Made by a program: the position numbers and the translations under genes. The notes beneath the pieces were generated by a model, which had not been told where the DNA came from, did no database searches, and worked only from the letters and a program-made list of their open reading frames with translations. A stretch of DNA of 64,000 nucleotides from Mycobacterium sp. 050128 (GTDB taxonomy: Bacteria > Actinomycetota > Actinomycetes > Mycobacteriales > Mycobacteriaceae): NCBI RefSeq assembly GCF_036409155.1, contig NZ_JAZGLW010000004.1, positions 186,001 through 250,000 of the forward strand. Reading direction: 5' to 3'. Shown here one piece after another: positions 18,438 to 26,740 of this stretch (its first letter is position 1; each line of letters opens with the position of its first letter).

Positions 18438-19970
18438 ATGCCTCCAGTGATCGAAATTTCGCGCGAGCACAACCCGTTCGCCACGACGGGCGTCTCCCGC
18501 GATCGCGACGGTATCCCGCACTACGACGATCTGCCGGCCACGCTGCTCGACATCCTGGCCGAGCAGGTGGCCCAGCGTCCCGACAGCGAGGCCGTCGTCG
18601 AAGTAGGCGCCGGGCGATTGACCTATCGGCAGCTCTGGGACCGCGCCGCGCGGGTCGGTGGTGGGCTGCGGGCAGCCGGCGTGCAACGCGGTGACCGTAT
18701 CGCGGTGCGCCACCCCGCGGGCATCGACTGGGTGTTGGCATTTTGGGGCACGGTGATGGCCGGCGGCATTGCGGTGGCGGTCAATACGCGCTCGGCGCAG
18801 CCCGAGGTCGACTTCATTTTGTCCGATTCCGGGGCACGGGTGGATCTGGCCGCGGGCACGCCGCTGCCCGACGGCCATCCCTATGTGGCCGAAGGACTCA
18901 CGCGTGGCGACCCGGCCGCAATCTTCTACACTTCAGGGACCACCGGGCACCCCAAAGGAGTGCCGACCACCCACCAGGCGTTCGTCACCAACACCGAGAA
19001 TGCGATCCGGTGCTCGGGAATTCCACCGGACCTCGGCGAGGCGATGCGCACCCTGATCTCGGTTCCGCTGTTTCATGTGACCGGCTGCAACACACAGCTT
19101 TTGGTATCCACCCGGGCGGGGGGAACGTCGGTGATCTTGCCGGCGCTGAACCTGGACGAATTGATCGCCACCGTGGCCGCCGAGCGCATTTCACAGATGG
19201 TAACTGTTCCCGCTATCTACTCTCTAATGTTGCGGCACAAGCAATTTGACAATACAGATGTGTCCGGCGTCCGCTGGGTGGGCTACGGTGGTGCACCCAC
19301 CGCGCCTTCAATGGTGCGGTCGATTAAGGACGCGTTCCCGCGGGCGACGGTGTTCAACGGCTACGGCATGACCGAGTCGGCCTCGCTGATGACCGTGCTG
19401 CCCGACTCGTACGCGATCGAGCACGCCGACTCGGTCGGCTACGCGGTCCCGTCGGTGGCTCTCGGCGTGATCCCCCGCGGTGACGATCCTGGTGTCGGTG
19501 AATTGGTGGTGCGCGGGGCCAACATCACGGCCGGCTACTGGAACCGGCCGCAGGCCACCGAGGCCACCATCGTCGACGGGTGGCTGCACACCGGCGACGT
19601 GGTCCGGGTCGATGCCGCGGGCCGCGTGCACATCATCGATCGGCTCAAGGACATCATCAACCGCGGCGGCGAGAACATCTCCAGCGTGGAGGTTGAGGGG
19701 GTGCTGCTGGCCGCACCCAACGTCGCCGATGCCTGCGTGCTGGCGGTGCCCGACGAGGTGATGGGAGAAAAGGTCGGAGCCGTACTGTTCGGCGGCGAGG
19801 CGCAGATTGACGTGTCGGCAGTGCTCGAGCATTGCCGGGCACAACTCGCCGACTTCAAGGTCCCGCAGTACGTCACGATTGCCTCAGAAGCGTTGCCACG
19901 CAATGCCGGTGGGAAGGTGCTCAAAACCAAGCTTCGCGCTGAGATGCAATGGGGCGAGCCGCTGCGATGA
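18438..19970 (+). CDS. AMP-forming acyl-CoA ligase (FadD-type)
   Basis: A 510-residue ANL-superfamily enzyme that adenylates a carboxylic acid and transfers it to coenzyme A. The phosphate-binding loop is YTSGTTGHPKGV (164-175); further marks are YGMTES, GYWNRPQAT, GWLHTGDV and the hinge DRLKDIINRGGENIS, with the catalytic lysine in the C-terminal NAGGKVLK. The N-terminal domain is shorter than in long-chain fatty-acid ligases. Its stop overlaps the start of the carboxylase gene by 4 nt, so activation and carboxylation of the same acyl-CoA is a reasonable reading. Substrate chain length cannot be told. Confidence 0.93.
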   Translation: MPPVIEISREHNPFATTGVSRDRDGIPHYDDLPATLLDILAEQVAQRPDSEAVVEVGAGRLTYRQLWDRAARVGGGLRAAGVQRGDRIAVRHPAGIDWVLAFWGTVMAGGIAVAVNTRSAQPEVDFILSDSGARVDLAAGTPLPDGHPYVAEGLTRGDPAAIFYTSGTTGHPKGVPTTHQAFVTNTENAIRCSGIPPDLGEAMRTLISVPLFHVTGCNTQLLVSTRAGGTSVILPALNLDELIATVAAERISQMVTVPAIYSLMLRHKQFDNTDVSGVRWVGYGGAPTAPSMVRSIKDAFPRATVFNGYGMTESASLMTVLPDSYAIEHADSVGYAVPSVALGVIPRGDDPGVGELVVRGANITAGYWNRPQATEATIVDGWLHTGDVVRVDAAGRVHIIDRLKDIINRGGENISSVEVEGVLLAAPNVADACVLAVPDEVMGEKVGAVLFGGEAQIDVSAVLEHCRAQLADFKVPQYVTIASEALPRNAGGKVLKTKLRAEMQWGEPLR

Positions 19971-22900
19971 ATGCGACGTTGCTGATCGCCAACCGCGGTG
20001 AGATCGCCCTTCGGATCATCCGCACCGCAACCGAATTGGGCATGCCGACGGTTGCGGTCTACGCCACCGACGACGCCGAGAGCCCGCACGTGCATGCGGC
20101 CGACGAAGCGATCGGTCTGCCGGGCAGCGGGCCCGACGCGTATCTGGACCAGTCATCGATGCTGGCGGTGGCGAAAAGCGCCGGCGCGCAGCTGATTCAT
20201 CCGGGTTATGGCTTCCTTGCCGAGAACGCCGATTTCGCTCGTGCCTGCGCGGCCGCCGGTTGCACGTTCGTGGGTCCCGATGCCGATGTGCTCGAGACGG
20301 TCGGCAATAAATCCTCGGCCCGCGCCGCCGCCACGGCCGCGGGTGTGCCGGTGCTGCCGGCGACCAATGGGCCCAGCAGCGTCGAGGATGTCCGGGCATT
20401 CTTCGCCGGTCGAGGCGGGGCGGTCATGATCAAGGCGGTGGCCGGCGGGGGTGGACGCGGGATGCGCCGCGTGGACAGTGCGGATCAGATCGACAATGCC
20501 TACCGCCAGTGTGCGGCAGAGGCGCAACTGGGATTCGGCGATCCGGCCGTGTTCGCCGAGGCGCTTCTCGACGACGCCCGGCATATCGAGGTGCAGATCG
20601 TCGCCGCGCCGGCCGGGCCGAGAACGCATGCGCTTGCGCTGGGCGACCGTGATTGCAGCATCCAACGGCGCTACCAAAAGATCGTTGAAATAGCTCCTGC
20701 ACAAGGGGTTTCGGATGCGCTACGCCGCGAGCTGCATCTGGCCGCGGCCCGGTTGTGCGGGCGGGCCGGTCTGCGCGGCCTGGCCACCGTCGAATTCCTG
20801 GTCGCCGGTGAAGAATTCGTCTTCCTCGAGATCAACCCCCGCATTCAGGTCGAACACACGATCACCGAGGAAACCACCGGGGTGGATCTGGTTGCCGCCC
20901 AGCTCGCCATCGCCGGCGGCGCCTCCTACTACCAGTTGGGGTTGCCGTCCGGGATCGCCTCTGACGGTGAGGAAGTCATCGGCGAGCCCGCTGCCCGGCG
21001 CGGCATCGCGATACAAGCCCGGGTCAATATGGAAACCCTGACGGCGGACGGAGTCGTGGTGCCCGCGGCGGGCGTCTTGACAGTGTTTTCGCCGCCGAGC
21101 GGTCCGGGAGTGCGGGTGGATACCTTCGGCCGTACCGGCTTGGAATTGAGCACGCGATACGACTCGCTGCTGGCCAAGGTCGTCACCCATGTCCGCGGAT
21201 CCTCGTTCGCTGCGGCGCTGCGTAAGTCGCGGACCGCGCTGGCCGAGTTCGAGGTCGAGGGTGTCCGGACGAACGTCAATTTCCTGCAAGAGCTGTTGTC
21301 CGACAGCCAGATTGAGTCGGGTGTGGTGGCGACGAGCTTCCTCGACGCGAAGCTATCCGAGCTGGCGGCCGCGGCGCTGATCCACGAGCATGACACCCGG
21401 GTGGCCTCCGTCGAGCTGTATCCCGGTGAAGAAGCGCTGCGCGCCCAGCTGGCCGGCACCGTGGTGGAGGTGGCGCCCGAGGGCACCGAGGCGTCGCCCG
21501 GTGATCAACTGGTCGTGCTGGAAGCGATGAAAATGCAGCATGTGCTCGTCGCGCCGGATGCGCTGCGCACAGTCCGCAATCTCGTGGCACCCGGCCAGGT
21601 CGTCGGAACCGGCGATCCACTGGTGGTCGTCGCACCCACCGGGGAGAGCCTGGGCAGCGAAACTGTCAGCGCCGCAGTCGATCTCGACCGGACCCGTGCC
21701 GACCTGGACGAGGTCCGGCGGCGCCACGTCGTCACTCTTGACGAGGGCCGCCAACCGGCGGTCGCCAAGCGGCACAAGCAGGGTCGTCGCACCGCCCGGG
21801 AGAACATCGTCGACCTGATCGACGACGGCAGCTTCATCGAGTACGGCGCGCTGGCCATCGCCGCGCAACGCAGCCGGCGCACGGACGAGGATCTGATTGC
21901 CAACACCCCGGCCGACGGTCTGGTTGCCGGCTTGGCGACCATCGGTGCCGACCGATTCGGGCGGGCTGCCGCCGAGGCGGTCGTGGTGTCCTACGACTAC
22001 ACCGTGCTGGCCGGGACGCAGGGCATGCGCAACCACGCCAAGACGGACCGGGTGTTCGATGTGGCCTCTCGAAAAGGGTTGCCAGTGGTGCTGTTTGCCG
22101 AGGGTGGCGGCGGGCGGCCCGGAGACACCGACGTCGGTGGGGCGGCCGGGCTGGACGTGCCGACGTTTCGAGTGCTCGCCGGGTTGCGTGGTCGGGTGCC
22201 GTTGGTGTCCATCGTGTCCGGGCGTTGCTTCGCCGGCAACGCCGCACTGGCAGGGGTGTGCGATGTGATCATCGCGACCCCGGACGCCAACATCGGAATG
22301 GGCGGGCCGGCGATGATCGAGGGCGGCGGGCTCGGCGTGTACCCGCCCGAGGCGATCGGCCCGATCGACGTGCAGCGCCACAACGGGGTGGTGAGCCTGG
22401 TCGCGCGGGACGAGGCGCACGCGGTGTCGCTGGCCAAGCAGTATCTGTCGTACTTTCAGGGCAGCATCGGCGACTGGGCAGCCCCCGAGCCACGCCTGGC
22501 CCGACATGTGGTGCCGGAGAACCGGTTACGCGCCTACGACGTACGGCGCGCGATCGAATCCATCGTCGACGTCGGCTCTGTCCTCGAGCTGCGCCCCGAC
22601 TACGGCGTCGGCATCGTCACCGCACTCGTCCGGGTCCAGGGTGTGGCATATGGACTGCTGGCCAACAGCAGTCATCACCTGGGCGGCGCGATCGATGCCG
22701 AGGCCGCCGACAAGGCCGGCGACTTTCTCACGTTGTGCGAATCGTTTCGGCTGCCGGTGATTTCGTTATGCGACACACCGGGGTTCATGGTCGGGCCGGA
22801 CGCGGAAAAGCAGGCCGCGGTTCGCCGGTTCGGCCGGATGTTCGTGCTGGGTGCCCGGCTGACCGTGCCGCTCGGAATGATCATCTTGCGCAAGGGGTAT

Positions 22901-23194
22901 GGATTGGGCGCAATGGCGATGGCCGGCGGTTCTTTTCACGCCCCGCAATTCACCGTCGCCTGGCCGACGGGGGAGATCGGCGGCATGGGCCTGGAAGGCG
23001 CGGTGCGCCTGGGCTTCAGCAAGGAGCTGGCCGCGGCGGCCGATGCGGGTGAGCGTGAGCAACTATTCGAAAAGCTGGTGGCGGCGGCCTATCAACACGG
23101 CAAGGCACTGCGGGCCGCCACGACGTTCGAGCTGGACGACGTAATCGACCCTTCAGACTCCCGGGCCTGGATCACCAGGCTCGCGGAAGTCTGA
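19967..23194 (+). CDS. Single-chain biotin-dependent acyl-CoA carboxylase (LCC type)
   Basis: One 1075-residue chain combines biotin carboxylase (about 1-450; starts MNATLLIANRGEIALRIIRT, ATP-grasp GGGGRGMR, EINPRIQVEHT), a biotin carrier domain with EAMKM and biotinyl Lys522, and carboxyltransferase halves (about 590-1075, with the FAEGGGGRPGD region and the GGSFHAPQFTVAWPTGEIGGMG stretch near the end). This matches single-chain long-chain acyl-CoA carboxylases, first characterised structurally from M. avium subsp. paratuberculosis. Most mycobacterial carboxylases instead split these parts into AccA and AccD. It is coupled to the ligase gene by a 4-nt overlap. A strong hairpin covers its stop. 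Confidence 0.93.
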   Translation: MNATLLIANRGEIALRIIRTATELGMPTVAVYATDDAESPHVHAADEAIGLPGSGPDAYLDQSSMLAVAKSAGAQLIHPGYGFLAENADFARACAAAGCTFVGPDADVLETVGNKSSARAAATAAGVPVLPATNGPSSVEDVRAFFAGRGGAVMIKAVAGGGGRGMRRVDSADQIDNAYRQCAAEAQLGFGDPAVFAEALLDDARHIEVQIVAAPAGPRTHALALGDRDCSIQRRYQKIVEIAPAQGVSDALRRELHLAAARLCGRAGLRGLATVEFLVAGEEFVFLEINPRIQVEHTITEETTGVDLVAAQLAIAGGASYYQLGLPSGIASDGEEVIGEPAARRGIAIQARVNMETLTADGVVVPAAGVLTVFSPPSGPGVRVDTFGRTGLELSTRYDSLLAKVVTHVRGSSFAAALRKSRTALAEFEVEGVRTNVNFLQELLSDSQIESGVVATSFLDAKLSELAAAALIHEHDTRVASVELYPGEEALRAQLAGTVVEVAPEGTEASPGDQLVVLEAMKMQHVLVAPDALRTVRNLVAPGQVVGTGDPLVVVAPTGESLGSETVSAAVDLDRTRADLDEVRRRHVVTLDEGRQPAVAKRHKQGRRTARENIVDLIDDGSFIEYGALAIAAQRSRRTDEDLIANTPADGLVAGLATIGADRFGRAAAEAVVVSYDYTVLAGTQGMRNHAKTDRVFDVASRKGLPVVLFAEGGGGRPGDTDVGGAAGLDVPTFRVLAGLRGRVPLVSIVSGRCFAGNAALAGVCDVIIATPDANIGMGGPAMIEGGGLGVYPPEAIGPIDVQRHNGVVSLVARDEAHAVSLAKQYLSYFQGSIGDWAAPEPRLARHVVPENRLRAYDVRRAIESIVDVGSVLELRPDYGVGIVTALVRVQGVAYGLLANSSHHLGGAIDAEAADKAGDFLTLCESFRLPVISLCDTPGFMVGPDAEKQAAVRRFGRMFVLGARLTVPLGMIILRKGYGLGAMAMAGGSFHAPQFTVAWPTGEIGGMGLEGAVRLGFSKELAAAADAGEREQLFEKLVAAAYQHGKALRAATTFELDDVIDPSDSRAWITRLAEV

Positions 23195-23201
23195 AGGGTC
23201 G
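23146..23201. terminator. Large inverted repeat over the carboxylase stop codon
   Basis: The arms CGACCCTTCAGACT (23146-23159) and AGTCTGAAGGGTCG (23188-23201) are perfect 14-bp complements, with a second inner stem GCCTGG/CCAGGC around a 4-nt loop. The repeat spans the last codons and stop of the carboxylase and lies just before the converging end of the secreted-protein gene. It could end transcription from both sides. There is no U-run, as is usual in mycobacteria. Confidence 0.6.
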
Positions 23202-23217
23202 TGTCTGGATTGGGGAA

Positions 23218-23568
23218 TCAGGCGTGGCCGGATCCGCAGCCCACGCCGGGCAGACAGCCAGTGCCGCCCGGAACACCACCCGGGCCCGCGTTCTGGCCAC
23301 CGGAGCCGCAGCCGACACCCGGGATGCAGCCGGTGCCGCCCGGGCCGCCACCCGGACCGCTGTTCTGGCCGCCGGAACCGCAGTTGCCGTTGGCGTCGCA
23401 ACCGCCGCCACCCGGGTCATCCTTGAAGACGACGTGGGTGGGGGCCGGGCTGGTCATTGCCGGGGCGGTCGCAAAACTATCCGCCGCGGCCATCGGTGCA
23501 GCGGCGATCGCAGCAGCAACTGCGCCGCCGATGACTAGTGGTTTCAGGAGGGTCAATTTCGCTAACAT
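23218..23568 (-). CDS. Small secreted Gly/Cys-rich repeat protein
   Basis: A 116-residue protein with an N-terminal signal peptide (charged MLAKLTLLK, hydrophobic Ala-rich core, cleavage likely after APMAAA near residue 29). The mature part has about 2.4 copies of a 24-residue unit of pattern xxxGxCGSGGQNxGPGGxPGGTGC, so Cys pairs recur regularly. The DNA shows the matching 72-bp repetition. Function unknown; regular Gly and Cys suggest a secreted, disulphide-linked or surface-associated peptide. It converges on the carboxylase gene and diverges from the SDR gene. Confidence 0.7.
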   Translation of the reverse strand: MLAKLTLLKPLVIGGAVAAAIAAAPMAAADSFATAPAMTSPAPTHVVFKDDPGGGGCDANGNCGSGGQNSGPGGGPGGTGCIPGVGCGSGGQNAGPGGVPGGTGCLPGVGCGSGHA

Positions 23569-23680
23569 GCGACTCGCATACCACGCACGCGCGCGGACAA
23601 AACCTCTCTACGAAAGATTGATCGCAATCGGCGTTCTTCGCTGGTGAACCCGGGCCCCACGAAACAAAAGGTGTACAACG

Positions 23681-24463
23681 ATGACCACACTGGATCTGAC
23701 CGGCCGTACTGCGATTGTCACGGGGGCCTCGCGCGGAATCGGGTTGGCTATTGCGCAGCAGCTGGCGGCCGCGGGCGCCAATGTGGTGTTGACCGCGCGC
23801 AAACAGGAAGCGGCGGATGCGGCCGCGGCTGAAGTGGGGGAACGGGCGTTGGGCGTCGGCGCTCACGCTGTCGACGAGGACGCCGCGCGCAACTGCGTGC
23901 AGCTCACCCTGGAAAAGTTCGGCAGCGTCGACGTTTTGATCAACAACGCGGGTACCAATCCGGCTTACGGCCCGCTGATCGACCAGGATCACGCGCGGTT
24001 CAGCAAGATCTTCGACGTCAATCTCTGGGCTCCGTTGCTGTGGACATCGCTGGTGGTCAAGGCATGGATGGGCGAGCACGGCGGCGCCATCGTCAACACC
24101 GCGTCCATCGGCGGGCTGCATCAATCGCCGGCGATGGGGATGTACAACGCCACCAAGGCAGCGCTGATCCACGTCACCAAACAACTGGCCCTGGAGCTGT
24201 CGCCGCGGGTGCGAGTCAACGCCATCGCTCCGGGCGTCGTTCGCACCAAATTGGCCGAGGCACTGTGGAAGGACCACGAGGATCCGCTGGCGTCGCAGAT
24301 CGCGCTCGGCCGCATCGGCGAGCCCGTCGACGTGGCCAACGCGGTCGCGTTCCTGGTTTCCGACGCGGCGAGCTGGATCACCGGCGAGACGATGGTGATC
24401 GACGGGGGTCTACTGCTGGGCGGCGCGCAGGGCTTCCAAATGCGGCCCGAGGACAACCAATGA
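23681..24463 (+). CDS. fabG5: Short-chain dehydrogenase/reductase, FabG5 (Rv2766c homologue)
   Basis: A 260-residue classical SDR with the cofactor motif TGASRGIG (14-21), NNAG (88-91), and the catalytic Ser142, Tyr155 and Lys159 (the last two in YNATK). It most likely interconverts a keto and a hydroxy group using NAD(P)H; M. tuberculosis Rv2766c of the same length is named FabG5. The natural substrate is unproven; the coupled acyl-CoA dehydrogenases favour a CoA-thioester degradation role. ATG 23681 is followed by a stop that overlaps the next start by 4 nt. Confidence 0.88.
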   Translation: MTTLDLTGRTAIVTGASRGIGLAIAQQLAAAGANVVLTARKQEAADAAAAEVGERALGVGAHAVDEDAARNCVQLTLEKFGSVDVLINNAGTNPAYGPLIDQDHARFSKIFDVNLWAPLLWTSLVVKAWMGEHGGAIVNTASIGGLHQSPAMGMYNATKAALIHVTKQLALELSPRVRVNAIAPGVVRTKLAEALWKDHEDPLASQIALGRIGEPVDVANAVAFLVSDAASWITGETMVIDGGLLLGGAQGFQMRPEDNQ

Positions 24464-25641
24464 GTATCGAAGATCTGGACGCACGGGTAAAGGCACTGTT
24501 GGACGAGCACGACCCGGCGACCACCGACCCGCGCGATTTCCTGGGCGCGCAATTCGATGCCGGGCTGGCCTGGGTCCACCTGCCGGAGGGTTTCGGCGGC
24601 CTGGACCTGCCACGCAAGGCCCAGGAGTACGTCGACACGAAGCTGGCCGCAGCCGGTGCACCGGTGGGCGGCACGGTGAAGAACTACATCGGGATGGGCA
24701 TGGCCGCGCCCACGATCGCGGCCTTCGGCACCGACGAGCAGAAGCGAAAGTTCTTGCGTCCGTTGTTCACCGGTGAACAGATCTATTGCCAGTTGTTCAG
24801 CGAGCCCGGTGCCGGATCGGACCTGGCCGGGGTGGCCACCCGCGCGGTCCGCGACGGGGACGACTGGATTGTCAACGGGCAGAAGGTGTGGACGTCGCAG
24901 GCGCAGAACGCCCAGATGGCCATCCTGGTCGCCCGCACCGACCCGTCGGTACCCAAACACGCTGGCCTGACTTACTTTCTGTGCGACGTGACCCAACCCG
25001 GCGTCGACATCAGGCCGTTGCGCCAGATCACCGGTGAGGCCGAGTTCAACGAGGTGTTCCTGACCGATGTCCGGGTGCCCGACGCGAATCGGCTCGGCCC
25101 GGTGGGCGGTGGCTGGCGGGTCGCGACCACAACGCTGAACAACGAGCGGGTCGCGATCGGCTCTCGTTCCGGGGTGCCACGGGAAAGCGGCCACATCGGC
25201 AAGGTCGCCACAGCGTGGCGAAACGAGCCCGCACTGCGTGATCCCGCGATGCACGACGAGCTGATGCGACTGTGGGTCGAGGCGGAGGTGCTGCGGCTCG
25301 CCGGCGAACGGTTGGGACAGCAGGCCAGCACCGGCCAGCCCGGGCCGGAGGGGGCGGGCATGAAGATCGCCTTTGCGACGCTGGCGCAGGCGATCTCGGG
25401 CTTCGAGATCGAACTGCACGGCGAGGCGGGACTGCAGTACGACGACTGGACCATGCGCAGACCCGAGACGGTCGACCTGGTCGGTCGCGAACCCGGTTAC
25501 CGGTATCTGCGCGCGCGGGGCAACTCGATCGAGGGCGGCACATCAGAGATCTTGCGCAACACCATCTCCGAGCGAATTCTCGGCCTGCCCGGCGAACACC
25601 GCGTCGACAAGGATGTCGCTTGGCAGGATTTGAGTCGATGA
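24460..25641 (+). CDS. Acyl-CoA dehydrogenase
   Basis: A 393-residue flavoenzyme of the acyl-CoA dehydrogenase family, which introduces an alpha-beta double bond into an acyl-CoA. Seen are YCQLFSEPGAGSDLAG (FAD-binding region), DDWIVNGQKVWTSQAQNA, and the C-terminal GGTSEILRNTISERILGLP typical of the family. The residue at the catalytic-base position is not certain by eye. It forms a coupled pair with the next acyl-CoA dehydrogenase; in actinobacteria such pairs often make alpha2beta2 heteromers acting on steroid side chains or similar. That is an inference from the arrangement. Confidence 0.9.
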   Translation: MSIEDLDARVKALLDEHDPATTDPRDFLGAQFDAGLAWVHLPEGFGGLDLPRKAQEYVDTKLAAAGAPVGGTVKNYIGMGMAAPTIAAFGTDEQKRKFLRPLFTGEQIYCQLFSEPGAGSDLAGVATRAVRDGDDWIVNGQKVWTSQAQNAQMAILVARTDPSVPKHAGLTYFLCDVTQPGVDIRPLRQITGEAEFNEVFLTDVRVPDANRLGPVGGGWRVATTTLNNERVAIGSRSGVPRESGHIGKVATAWRNEPALRDPAMHDELMRLWVEAEVLRLAGERLGQQASTGQPGPEGAGMKIAFATLAQAISGFEIELHGEAGLQYDDWTMRRPETVDLVGREPGYRYLRARGNSIEGGTSEILRNTISERILGLPGEHRVDKDVAWQDLSR

Positions 25642-26735
25642 GCATCGGCGATCTGCTGTACTCCGACACCGAGGACGCCCTGCGGGATAGCGTTCGTCAC
25701 CTGTTCGCCGACCGGTGCCCACCCGAGATGGTGGCCCGGGCCTATGGTCCAGCGCCACAGGACTTTTCCGATGTGTGGCGGCGGCTGGCCGGTGAGCTGG
25801 GGGTAGCGGGCCTGCTAGTGCCGGAGTCGCTCGGCGGTGCGGGCGCCAGTGCCCGCGAGGCCGCGGTGGTGATGGAGGAGATCGGCCGCGCGGTCGCGCC
25901 GGTGCCGTTTCTGTCCAGCGCGGTGCTCGCCACGGTTGCGCTCTTGCGTGCCGGCGACACCGAAACGCTGTCCGCGCTGGCCCAGGGCGAGCAGACCGCC
26001 GCGCTGGTGGTCCCGCTGTCCGCGGCTCCCGGCGATCCGATCGCGGGGGTGAGCGCCGGCGCCGACGGATTGACCGGGACGGTCAGCAGCGTGGCCGGCG
26101 CCGCCGAGGCCGATGTGTTGGTGGTGCCGGTCGCGGGCAGCGGCGGCCTCGAGTTGCACACCGTCCGCAATAGCGCCGCCGGGGTCGAAGTGTCACCGCT
26201 GCTGGCCTTGGATATGACGAGACCCCTTGCAAATGTCCATTTTTCGGCGGCGTCGTCAATCCGCGTCGGGCCGGCGGGCGAGGCGGTAACCGCGGCGCTG
26301 GAAGCCGGTGCCGCGCTGTTGGCGTCCGAGCAACTCGGGTTGGCGCAGTGGTGTTTCGAGACCACCCTGGCTTATACCAAGCAGCGCAAGCAATTCGGCC
26401 GTGCGATCGGGTCATACCAGGCGATCAAACACCGGTTGGCGGATCTGTGGTTCGAGGTCGGGTCGGCGACGGCCGCGGCGCGCTACGCCGCGGATACCTG
26501 CGCCCGGGAAGATCCCGACGCGAGCATCGCCGTGGCCGTGGCGCAGGCCTACTGCAGCGGTATCGCGGTGCACGCGGCCGAGGAGTGCGTGCAGCTGCAC
26601 GGTGGCATCGGCATGACGTGGGAGTATCCGGCCCACCTGTACCTCAAGCGGGCCAAGAGCGATCAGTTGGCCTTCGGCACCGCCTACCGTCATCGGGCCC
26701 GGCTGGGCGCCCTGGTCGACTTGCCGGTCTCGTAA
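25638..26735 (+). CDS. Acyl-CoA dehydrogenase, shorter divergent partner
   Basis: A 365-residue acyl-CoA dehydrogenase-family protein. The C-terminal half has AYTKQRKQFGRAIGSYQAIKH (FAD contact region) and VQLHGGIGMTWEYPAHLYLKR; the middle part is shorter and more divergent than in its neighbour. ATG 25638 overlaps the stop of the first dehydrogenase by 4 nt, so the two subunits are probably made in equal amounts and act together. No clear catalytic Glu was located by eye. Confidence 0.88.
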   Translation: MSIGDLLYSDTEDALRDSVRHLFADRCPPEMVARAYGPAPQDFSDVWRRLAGELGVAGLLVPESLGGAGASAREAAVVMEEIGRAVAPVPFLSSAVLATVALLRAGDTETLSALAQGEQTAALVVPLSAAPGDPIAGVSAGADGLTGTVSSVAGAAEADVLVVPVAGSGGLELHTVRNSAAGVEVSPLLALDMTRPLANVHFSAASSIRVGPAGEAVTAALEAGAALLASEQLGLAQWCFETTLAYTKQRKQFGRAIGSYQAIKHRLADLWFEVGSATAAARYAADTCAREDPDASIAVAVAQAYCSGIAVHAAEECVQLHGGIGMTWEYPAHLYLKRAKSDQLAFGTAYRHRARLGALVDLPVS

Positions 26736-26740
26736 CCGCC

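Noticed and set aside
23218..23568. CRISPR-like array suggested by the regular 72-bp repetition
   Set aside because: The repetition is of coding type, in frame with a Gly/Cys protein with signal peptide, and has no spacers.
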